This document shows positions 57,249 through 64,000 of a stretch of 64,000 nucleotides of DNA, piece after piece. Source of the stretch: CBDAMZ01 sp965197375 (GTDB lineage: Bacteria > Acidobacteriota > Vicinamibacteria > Vicinamibacterales > UBA8438). The DNA is taken from contig CBDAMZ010000010.1 of assembly GCA_965197375.1 (NCBI GenBank), forward strand, positions 372,001 through 436,000, in the 5' to 3' direction. Within the stretch, counting starts at the first letter, position 1; each line of letters opens with the position of its first letter. Under the pieces are notes generated by a model. The model saw only the letters and a program-made list of their open reading frames with translations. It was not told the DNA's origin and made no database searches. The position numbers and the translations under genes were made by a program.

Positions 57249-58007
57249 ATGACACGAGACCGTTTCGGAATCGCGGTTGCTTTTTGCTTGGCAGTGACTA
57301 CCTGCGCCGGCCCAGCTCCTAAACCGGACGCGCAACCTGAACCGGAGGCCCAGGAGCGGGGACCACGGACACAACCCGACACGGCAATGGGTATCTACAC
57401 GCCCGAGCAGCACGACCTATACGACGGTCGGTTCATCATTACCGGAAGCCGGATCTATCAGATCGGCACGCTGTCTGATACGACCCCATGGGATCACATG
57501 GGAAACGACGGCAGCGATCTCCGTCAGGTCGCCGGCACGGCGGACATTGACGTGAACGAGATCACGAATACGGGAAGCTTCCGCGCCGAGCTCGAGCTGC
57601 CCGAGGGACGGTATGTCATCACCCTCGAAAAATTTGAGGAATTCTCGCCGTGCCAGGACGGGGGTATTGCGGCCTTTCTCTTCGAGCATGGGGACTCCGG
57701 TTGTGGCGATGCGAACTGGCCAAAGAGCCTCCTCTACGTGACGGGATGGGGCACAGGATCCGCGACTCTGAACGATGAGCCGCTCTACGACGACTTTCAG
57801 ATCCACTTCATGGTGACACAGGGCATGCGAGATCGAGAGACGTTGGCGACGCGCCACCCCCACCGATTTAGACAGCCAGGAGGAGTGGTGAATCCGGCAC
57901 TGCAGCAGCTCGATTTCTACATTCGGAGCCCTGAACGTAACGACGCTAACCATCCAGATCGGGAAGTATTTGATCACTTCTTTGCTATGGAGGTCACATG
58001 GAAGTGA
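57249..58007 (+). CDS. Lipoprotein of unknown function
   Basis: A 252-residue protein with a lipoprotein signal (VAFCLAVTTCAGP; lipobox TTC at about residue 19) and a proline/acidic spacer (APKPDAQPEPEAQERG). The rest is a compact domain of ~190 residues with several cysteines (SPCQDGG...SGCGDANW), aspartate/asparagine-rich stretches and YDDFQIHFMVTQGMRD. I do not recognise its family. The context (aldolase, enolase) gives no function. Start ATG 57249, GGGCGA upstream only, so the ribosome-binding site is weak. The cysteines could form a disulfide in the envelope. Confidence 0.6.
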   Translation: MTRDRFGIAVAFCLAVTTCAGPAPKPDAQPEPEAQERGPRTQPDTAMGIYTPEQHDLYDGRFIITGSRIYQIGTLSDTTPWDHMGNDGSDLRQVAGTADIDVNEITNTGSFRAELELPEGRYVITLEKFEEFSPCQDGGIAAFLFEHGDSGCGDANWPKSLLYVTGWGTGSATLNDEPLYDDFQIHFMVTQGMRDRETLATRHPHRFRQPGGVVNPALQQLDFYIRSPERNDANHPDREVFDHFFAMEVTWK

Positions 58008-58095
58008 CACTCGACACAAGGAGCACCGGGTGAGTAAGGGGCGTTCGATCCGGCACGACCTGTCAATCAAAGTGACAGCCGGGAGATGACACGGC

Positions 58096-59409
58096 ATGCG
58101 GATTCGGGCAATTGATGCGCTGGAGGTTCTCGACTCACGTGGTAACCCTACGGTCGAGGCCCGCGTGCAACTCGAAAATAGAACCAGCGCCTCGGCACTC
58201 GTGCCCTCTGGGGCATCCGCCGGCGCGCGTGAAGCCGTTGAGCTGCGCGATGGCGAGCCCAAGCGTTACGACGGCAAAGGCGTGCAGCAAGCGGTTAAGA
58301 ATGTCGGCACGGACATCAACGACGCACTTGTTGGCCACGACGTCACTGACCAGCGTGAGCTCGACGAGCGCATGATCGAGCTCGACGGCACACCAAACAA
58401 GTCACGCCTTGGCGCGAACGCCATTCTTGGGGTATCAATGGCGGCGGCACGTGCGGCTGCCCGTGTCAAGCGCCTGCCCCTTTACCGCTCGCTCAGCGAC
58501 GAGCGCGCCAGCCTTCTCCCGGTACCCTGTCTCAACGTGATCAATGGTGGCCGCCACGCCGACAACACCGTCAATTTCCAAGAATTCAAGATCGCTCCGC
58601 ACAATGCGCCGTCGTTCGCCGAGTCGATCCGAATGGGAGTCGAGACGTTCCACGCGCTGAAAGCGTTGCTAAAAACCCAGGGGAAATCGACCGGTATCGG
58701 CGACGAGGGCGGTTTCGCACCGGATCTCGCCGACGACAAGGAGGCGGTCGAACTGATCCTGATGGCAATCGAGCGGGCCGGCTACCGTGCAGGTGACGAT
58801 ATCGTCCTTTGCCTCGATCCGGCCACTAGCGAAATGTGGGCAGACGGGCAGTACGTCGCGTCAAAGTCTGACCGGTCGTCAAAGACGACCGCCGACATGA
58901 TCGAGCTGTGGCGCACTTGGATCGACCGGTACCCCATCGTACTGATCGAGGACGCCCTGGCCGAAAACGATTGGGACGGGTGGAAGCTCCTCACCACAGA
59001 GCTGGGAGGACGTGTCGAACTTGTCGGCGATGACATTTTCTGTACGGACCCGAAGATTCTCCAGCAGGCGATCGATCGTGGTGTTGGAAACTCGATCCTG
59101 ATCAAACTCAACCAAATTGGCACCGTCTCGGAGACGTTAGAGACCGTTCGCCTCGCCCAGCGTCACGGCTACGGCGTCTACGTGTCCCACCGGTCCGGTG
59201 AAACCGAGGACACGTTCATCGCAGACCTTGCCGTGGCGACTGGTTGTGGTCACATAAAAACGGGCTCCGGATGTCGCGGGGAGCGGACGGCCAAGTTCAA
59301 CCGCCTCCTGCGCATCGAGCACGAGCTTGGGGCCCAGGCGCGGTTCGCCGGCCTCGCCGGCTTCAAACACGCGGCAGCTCCGGCCGAGCCGAGGGAGGAT
59401 GACGGCTGA
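58096..59409 (+). CDS. eno: Enolase
   Basis: A 437-residue phosphopyruvate hydratase of glycolysis. Family motifs: ALEVLDSRGNPTVEARV, LGANAILGVSMAAARAAA, CLNVINGGRHADN, GDEGGFAPDLADDKEAVELI, DPATSE, EDALAENDWDGW, LIKLNQIGTVSETL, YVSHRSGETEDTFIADLAV and KTGSGCRGERTAKFNRLLRIE. The Mg2+ and catalytic acid/base residues are present, but several usually strict positions differ: GASAG for GASTG, NTVNFQEF for NNVDxQEF and CRGER for CRSER. This suggests a divergent enolase or paralogue. Start ATG 58096. It converges on the SSS symporter gene. Confidence 0.93.
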   Translation: MRIRAIDALEVLDSRGNPTVEARVQLENRTSASALVPSGASAGAREAVELRDGEPKRYDGKGVQQAVKNVGTDINDALVGHDVTDQRELDERMIELDGTPNKSRLGANAILGVSMAAARAAARVKRLPLYRSLSDERASLLPVPCLNVINGGRHADNTVNFQEFKIAPHNAPSFAESIRMGVETFHALKALLKTQGKSTGIGDEGGFAPDLADDKEAVELILMAIERAGYRAGDDIVLCLDPATSEMWADGQYVASKSDRSSKTTADMIELWRTWIDRYPIVLIEDALAENDWDGWKLLTTELGGRVELVGDDIFCTDPKILQQAIDRGVGNSILIKLNQIGTVSETLETVRLAQRHGYGVYVSHRSGETEDTFIADLAVATGCGHIKTGSGCRGERTAKFNRLLRIEHELGAQARFAGLAGFKHAAAPAEPREDDG

Positions 59410-59587
59410 AGATTTTGGTTTGGCGTTTCTACACGGATCGCCGATATTTGAGTGCTTGGCGATTTACGCGGGCTGGCGCGTCAGCTTCGATCGAGGTTGA
59501 GGTGCGAACTCGAAGGCCCGGGCTGGACTTGCAACGAGTGCAACCATACGCCAAGTCGGTCCTGTCTGGACGCTATCTCAACGAACG

Positions 59588-61201
59588 TTAGAAGTATCGT
59601 GCGAGCGTCTTCTGGCTCGGCTTGGACGTGAACCGAGAGACGACAAACATCAACAGCGCCGAGCCAATCGTCATCGGCACGACCGGCATGTAGCCGAGGA
59701 TGTCGGTGCCGCCTGGTGTGCGAGTGAGCACATCCGTGCCGCCGACGGTCAAGACCGGCACGAGGTTGCCTGGCGGTGGTGGTGGCACAACGGCCTGCAG
59801 AACCGCAACCGAGGCGACCGTCGAAGCGGTCCAGATTACCACGGCCAGCGCTCCCCACTTCGTGCTCCCCCTCCAGAACAGTGCCCCCACCAGCAGCGGA
59901 AACAGCGCCGAGTAACCCGAGAAGGCGTACTGCACCGCGAGATTGAAGATTCCTGGCGGCGCTCGGAGTGCAATCAGATACGCGACGGTGGTGATCAGCA
60001 CCACGAACAATCGCCCCATCTGAACCTGGACGCGCTCGCCGAACCGGCTCGTCCCACCGTAATACGCGAATACATCCTTAGTGAACATTGTCGACAGGGC
60101 GAGGATTTGAGAGTCGCTCGCCATGACCGCCGCCATGATCCCGGCGCCGAGAATGCCGACCATCCAGATGGGCGCGTAGTGCTCGAGGATCAGGATGATC
60201 ACGTCGTCGCCAGCTGCAGCTTGCTGAAGCGCAACGGCTTTGGCAGCACCGACAGAAAAATCGCCTGAAGCGAGCAGTGCCCGCGCGTCGAGCTTGGCGG
60301 AGATTTCAGGTACGTCGTGCATGGCGTTGGCCGCTACGCCGAGAAAGGTGCACGGCAACCAGATGGCCAGGATGCAGATCGGGTAGAACACCACAGTTTT
60401 CTTAAACTGTTGCATCCGGCGGGCCGTGAAACAGAAGATGATGATGTGCGGGAAGGCGACGGTCGAGAGCGGGATAAAAGTGTAGCTGAAAAAAAACCGG
60501 GGCGACACCCGCTCCCGGGTTAACAGGGATGCCGTCGCGTCCGAGTCGAGCAGCGACTCTATGGCTTCCGGGTATCCTCCAATGCTTGACCCGATCAGTA
60601 TTAACGCGGCCGCCCCGAAGCTCAGAAACAGAACCGTCTGAAACGCGTTCACCCAAGCGGTTCCGCGCATACCGCCGAAGAACACGTAACTCATCACGAC
60701 AACCGCCACAACGGCGCCGCCGAGCCAGTACGGCACGACACCACCGCTCACAGCACTCAGCGTCGTGCCGCCGCCCATGACGGCGATAATGATGTATGGC
60801 ACCAGTAGCGCCGCCTGGACTGCGAAAATGACGGTCCCGATGTGCCCGCACTCCCAACGGTCTCGAAACATTTGCACCGGGGTAATAAAGCCGTGCCGCT
60901 TACCAAGCGCCCATATCCGGGTGCCGATCAAGAACAGCGTCACCGGAATGATGAGTGCTGACGATGACGCCATAAGGCCGTAAGTCACGATGCCGTTGGC
61001 AAAGGCATGGCCTGCCGACCCCAGAATGGTGAAGGCAGTCATATTGGTACCAAAGAGTGACAGCAGGAACACTGCCGGCCCAAGTGAGCGCCCAGCCAGG
61101 AAGTAGCCTTCCGCATCCCGCTGCTTAAACCGCCGAAATGCAAAGATCCCGATGTAGAGCACGACGCCGAGGTAGGCGAAGACGACCAGCGCGGGAATCA
61201 A
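59588..61201 (-). CDS. Sodium:solute symporter (SSS family)
   Basis: A 537-residue membrane protein with about 13 hydrophobic segments. SSS signature features: FKQRDAEGYFLAGRSLGPAVFLLSLFGTNM and YGLMASSSALIIPVTLFLIGTR, then FGGMRGTAWVNAFQTVLFL and ASDSQILALSTMFTKDVFAYYGG. The TTG at 61201 overlaps the DUF3311 stop (TTGA) and has GGAGGAGC eight bases upstream. The family couples Na+ import to uptake of solutes (sugars, amino acids, carboxylates); the substrate is unknown. It forms an operon with the DUF3311 gene, which is a common arrangement. It converges with enolase across 178 bases with no strong terminator. Confidence 0.92.
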   Translation of the reverse strand: MIPALVVFAYLGVVLYIGIFAFRRFKQRDAEGYFLAGRSLGPAVFLLSLFGTNMTAFTILGSAGHAFANGIVTYGLMASSSALIIPVTLFLIGTRIWALGKRHGFITPVQMFRDRWECGHIGTVIFAVQAALLVPYIIIAVMGGGTTLSAVSGGVVPYWLGGAVVAVVVMSYVFFGGMRGTAWVNAFQTVLFLSFGAAALILIGSSIGGYPEAIESLLDSDATASLLTRERVSPRFFFSYTFIPLSTVAFPHIIIFCFTARRMQQFKKTVVFYPICILAIWLPCTFLGVAANAMHDVPEISAKLDARALLASGDFSVGAAKAVALQQAAAGDDVIILILEHYAPIWMVGILGAGIMAAVMASDSQILALSTMFTKDVFAYYGGTSRFGERVQVQMGRLFVVLITTVAYLIALRAPPGIFNLAVQYAFSGYSALFPLLVGALFWRGSTKWGALAVVIWTASTVASVAVLQAVVPPPPPGNLVPVLTVGGTDVLTRTPGGTDILGYMPVVPMTIGSALLMFVVSRFTSKPSQKTLARYF

Positions 61202-61458
61202 TGAGCTCCTCCGGCCTGTGGTCGATCGGCACCTGGCGTGTCGGCAGCAACGCCAGCCTTGGGTTCGAGGTGTGCGGGCCACGCGTCTCGGACAAGCACC
61301 CACATCAGCACCACCACGGCAAGCGAATAGACCACGTGGTAGAAGAGGCCGACCGGCAAGAAGCCAAACATTAACGGACGGGCGCTGGTCCAAAACCACC
61401 AGTCCTGGTGAAGGACATACAATGTCACGGGCGCCAGAACGAGGAGCCAACGAGGCAT
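61198..61458 (-). CDS. DUF3311 small membrane protein (partner of SSS symporter)
   Basis: An 86-residue protein with two hydrophobic segments (LLVLAPVTLYVLHQ and GLFYHVVYSLAVVVLMWVLV), fitting the DUF3311 family, whose genes usually sit directly in front of SSS symporter genes. I start at ATG 61458 (MPRWLLVL); a GTG at 61503 is open but adds non-conserved residues. Its stop overlaps the symporter start (TTGA), so the two are coupled. It is presumably an accessory or assembly subunit. Confidence 0.82.
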   Translation of the reverse strand: MPRWLLVLAPVTLYVLHQDWWFWTSARPLMFGFLPVGLFYHVVYSLAVVVLMWVLVRDAWPAHLEPKAGVAADTPGADRPQAGGAH

Positions 61459-61526
61459 GAGGTATTGTACCGGCGTTTCGCGCCGTTTACGGATCAAACC
61501 CACCTAAACAAAAAGGACACGCAGAC

Positions 61527-61979
61527 ATGAACGCATGGTTACCCTTTGTAATCCTCACCGTGCTAAGTTGGGGAACATATATTCCGACGCTGCACCGTGG
61601 TCAACTAGCCTTGGGGGGGAGCGGAGTTCACGCGTTCCTCATGGTAGGAATCGCTTACCTGCTCGTGGCCATCGCGCTCCCCGGAAGCATGATCGCGCGG
61701 GCGGGAACCTGGAGCCTTTTCACTCTAGCCGGCATCGGGTTCACTCTGGCCGCTGGCACGCTGGGTGCGCTTGGCGCGCTTGGGATTGTGCTCGCCTTGA
61801 TCAACGGAGGCAAACCATCAGTCGTGCCCGCACTCGTTTTCGCCGGCGCCCCGATCGTCAGCGTCTTCGTTGCGATGATCTACAACCCGCCCCAGCAGAC
61901 TCCCTCTGTACTGTTCTTTCTAGGGATTCTCATGGCCGCTGGCGGGGCAGGCTTGGTTCTGGCGAATCGGCCGAGCTGA
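61527..61979 (+). CDS. Small polytopic membrane protein, EamA/DMT-like
   Basis: A 150-residue very hydrophobic protein with about five membrane segments (FVILTVLSWGTYIPTLHRG, GVHAFLMVGIAYLLVAIAL, FTLAAGTLGALGALGIVLALI, PALVFAGAPIVSVFVAMIY and ILMAAGGAGLVLANR). The layout recalls one half of a drug/metabolite transporter (EamA) repeat, but the full ten-segment transporter is missing. Functional half-size transporters work as dimers, so it need not be broken. It is divergent from DUF3311 (ATG 61527). Substrate unknown. Confidence 0.65.
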   Translation: MNAWLPFVILTVLSWGTYIPTLHRGQLALGGSGVHAFLMVGIAYLLVAIALPGSMIARAGTWSLFTLAGIGFTLAAGTLGALGALGIVLALINGGKPSVVPALVFAGAPIVSVFVAMIYNPPQQTPSVLFFLGILMAAGGAGLVLANRPS

Positions 61980-62056
61980 TTGTCGCCTATCGCCACAAAC
62001 TCTCTGGTATCGACTTCGCCTCGAAAATCTCGCTCAAGAGTGTGCGGGTCGAACCA

Positions 62057-63349
62057 CTACTCTCGTTTGCGTCGCTGTCCGATGGCGTACAGATAACCGG
62101 CTGTTCGGATAAAGATCTGGCCGTCCGATATAGCCGGAGAGCTCAAGCAATAGTCATCCAACGCATTCTCCGCCACAAGCTCGAACGTTGGTCCTGTCTT
62201 GAACACGGTAGTTAACCCTGCCTCGTTTGTTACATAGATCTTCCCGTCCGCAAGCACTGGTGAAGCACTGTAGGTACCTGGCTGTATCCGTTGCTGCCCG
62301 TAGACCAACTCTCCCGTCTTCGCGTCGTGGACATACACGATGCCTTGGTCATTCACAATGTAGACGTACTGCCCATCCGTAACAGGAGTCGGCACGTCCG
62401 GTCCGTTGTCGCTCTTCCAGACAACATGCGAGGCCAGCACGTCGCCACGACCACCAGCCTTGAGAGCAAGCATCGGTCTGACACGGGTTGGTGCGTAGAT
62501 CATGTCGTCCCACACCACCGGTGATGCCACGATGCGGTACGAGCGGCCGCGTTGAGGATTCAGCCCATCCGCACGCCAGAGCTCTCGGCCGGTCTCTGGA
62601 TCGTGCCCGGTGACCGCGTCTCCTCCCGTGATGACAATTTCCTCGGCACCTTCGTACCGCAGAAGTGCCGGCGTTGTATACGAGTCAGGCGATTCCCATA
62701 CCGCTTCGGTTGGCCGAACTTGACGCCACACCGTTTCGCCGGTATCACGATCAATCCTGAGGACGTACGACAGGTCATCGGTTCGCATGCCGTGCAGTAC
62801 CTGAACGTACAACGCGTCCCCGTGTAGCAACGGTGACGAAGCATACCCCCAGTTGAGCCCGAACGCACCGTAGTCCCTGGGAATGTCGCGCATCCACAGC
62901 TCGACACCGTCGAAGTCGAACGCCTTGAGGATGCCGGTACCAGTCATCACCCAAACACGCTCACCATCGGTTACCGGAGATGGTGACGACATGTTCTGCT
63001 TGCGTTCCCGATGGTTGCCACCACCCAGAAACCGCTTCCACACGGGTTGACCCGTGTCACGGTTTATAGACCACAGCTCCAGGTTCTCCCCGTCGGCAAC
63101 GCTCAGAAAGATCCTGTGTCCCCAGATAATCGGCGTGGAGCCGGTCCACTCAGGCATCTCGAGTTTCCACGCGACGTTTCGCCGCGTGTCCCATTCCACA
63201 GGGAGGTTCGTTTCAAGACTGACACCATTCCGCGTTGGACCTCGCCAGTTGGGCCAGTTTTCGGCAGACACCAAAACCTGGCTGGTGAGTGTGACCAACG
63301 CAGCGGAGCACATCACTTCCGCGCATCTTCCCACGCTATCCTCCGTCAC
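62057..63349 (-). CDS. Secreted PQQ-type beta-propeller protein
   Basis: A 430-residue exported propeller with signal region (CSAALVTLTSQVLVSA), the family start NWPNWRGPTRNGVSLETNL, and blades such as LELWSINRDTGQPVWKRFL, LRIDRDTGETVWRQV, VYVHDAKTGELVYGQQ and LTTVFKTGPTFELVAEN. The WPxWRGxxxxGVSxE start is shared with the propeller at 21262. It starts at GTG 63349, 17 bases after the peptidase gene's stop, so the two form one operon. True PQQ binding is not shown. Confidence 0.88.
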   Translation of the reverse strand: MTEDSVGRCAEVMCSAALVTLTSQVLVSAENWPNWRGPTRNGVSLETNLPVEWDTRRNVAWKLEMPEWTGSTPIIWGHRIFLSVADGENLELWSINRDTGQPVWKRFLGGGNHRERKQNMSSPSPVTDGERVWVMTGTGILKAFDFDGVELWMRDIPRDYGAFGLNWGYASSPLLHGDALYVQVLHGMRTDDLSYVLRIDRDTGETVWRQVRPTEAVWESPDSYTTPALLRYEGAEEIVITGGDAVTGHDPETGRELWRADGLNPQRGRSYRIVASPVVWDDMIYAPTRVRPMLALKAGGRGDVLASHVVWKSDNGPDVPTPVTDGQYVYIVNDQGIVYVHDAKTGELVYGQQRIQPGTYSASPVLADGKIYVTNEAGLTTVFKTGPTFELVAENALDDYCLSSPAISDGQIFIRTAGYLYAIGQRRKRE

Positions 63350-63366
63350 ATAGACGATGACAAGTC

Positions 63367-64000
63367 TTACCGAACCGTTTCAACGGACGCCGACGCTTCG
63401 GTAGCCGAACGGGCAAGGTCGATCAGAAACGCGTACTGTAAGGCGTGCTCACGATATTGACGGTATCGACCTGATGCCCCACCGTGACCGGCATCCATGT
63501 TGGTCTTGAGCAACAATAGGTGATCGTCGGTCTTGAGCGCCCGGAGCTTGGCCACCCATTTCGCCGGCTCCCAGTACTGAACCTGTGAATCGTGAAGTCC
63601 TGTCATTACCAACAGATGTGGGTACCCGTGGGCCTGGACGTTGTCGTACGGCGAGTACGACTTAATATAATCGTAGAACAGTTTGTCGTTTGGGTTGCCC
63701 CATTCGTCGTACTCACCGGTCGTTAGCGGTATGGTCTCGTCCAGCATCGTGGTAACGACGTCAACAAACGGCACCTGCGCGATGCCCCCCGCGAACACAT
63801 CAGGTCGCATATTAATCACGGCTCCTACCAACAGCCCGCCGGCACTGCCGCCAATCGCGAATAGTCGGTCTGGCCGAGTGTACTGCAGGTCGATCAGATG
63901 CTCGGCACACGCGATGAAGTCTGTGAAAGTGTGCCTTTTTCTAAGCAACTTGCCATCTTCGTACCACGGTCGGCCAAGTTCCGCGCCACCTCGCACGTGC
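63367..64000 (-). CDS. S9-family prolyl oligopeptidase, oligopeptidase-B-like (5' part outside window)
   Basis: About 210 C-terminal residues of an S9A serine peptidase; the N-terminal propeller lies beyond base 64000. The catalytic triad is present: Ser in GGSAGGLLVGAVINMRPD, Asp in TGLHDSQVQYWEPAKW, His in MDAGHGGASGRYRQY. Adjacent motifs (VRGGAELGRPWYEDGK, FTDFIACAEHLIDLQYT) match oligopeptidase B, which cleaves short peptides after basic residues. It lies just upstream of the propeller gene on the minus strand; the pair is probably co-transcribed. Confidence 0.93.
   Translation of the reverse strand, partial: HVRGGAELGRPWYEDGKLLRKRHTFTDFIACAEHLIDLQYTRPDRLFAIGGSAGGLLVGAVINMRPDVFAGGIAQVPFVDVVTTMLDETIPLTTGEYDEWGNPNDKLFYDYIKSYSPYDNVQAHGYPHLLVMTGLHDSQVQYWEPAKWVAKLRALKTDDHLLLLKTNMDAGHGGASGRYRQYREHALQYAFLIDLARSATEASASVETVR

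Overview
This window is from a GC-rich bacterial genome, roughly 60-65% GC in the lines I sampled. I saw no rRNA, tRNA, CRISPR array or intact transposase. The gene content suggests an Acidobacteriota-like organism, perhaps of the Vicinamibacterales: several secreted PQQ-type beta-propellers, M28 metallopeptidases with PDZ or PA domains, a DUF5916 outer-membrane protein, an S9 peptidase and a CehA/McbA-type metallohydrolase. A TAXI-TRAP transporter and SSS/AGCS sodium symporters would suit a marine or host-associated habitat. This placement is an inference from gene families, not from a marker-gene tree.

Layout. 1-4131 (minus strand): HNH endonuclease, a TIG/NHL propeller protein and the 5' part of uvrA (cut by the window edge). 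4142-7087: a GC-rich segment holding a small zinc-finger-like ORF and a cehA-like gene, bounded by two direct copies of a ~213 bp sequence. 7142-17892: aldolase, an AGCS symporter broken by an in-frame TGA, a TolB-like/DUF5916 fusion, an M28 peptidase, a PLP decarboxylase, aat, apaG and pxpA. 18164-33025: an orphan DGQHR protein, a PDZ protein, a HupE/UreJ-like protein, two overlapping propeller genes with a thioredoxin-like gene, another M28 peptidase, a large DUF349 protein and two tandem secreted cyclophilins. 33095-46366: an ACP/acyl-AMP ligase/acyltransferase fusion, GNAT, a Cys/Met-metabolism PLP enzyme, MATE, NUDIX, the topoisomerase pair parC/parE and an iron alcohol dehydrogenase coupled to a propeller gene.

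47579-52770 is the most interesting functional unit. It is a co-directional set of five genes: a HemW-like radical SAM protein, a DUF98/chorismate-lyase-like protein, a flavoprotein with the WxWxIP motif of flavin-dependent halogenases, a hot-dog thioesterase and a PaaK-like AMP ligase. Together they could make and modify a 4-hydroxybenzoate-type compound. It is followed by a TAXI-TRAP importer, an exported HpcH/HpaI aldolase, an unknown lipoprotein and enolase, then (mostly minus strand) DUF3311 + SSS symporter, a small membrane protein, a fourth propeller and the 3' part of an oligopeptidase-B-like gene.

Starts were reassigned where a ribosome-binding site, signal peptide or conserved N-terminus argued for a position inside the longest frame. 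Functions rest on reading translated motifs only; no database search was run.
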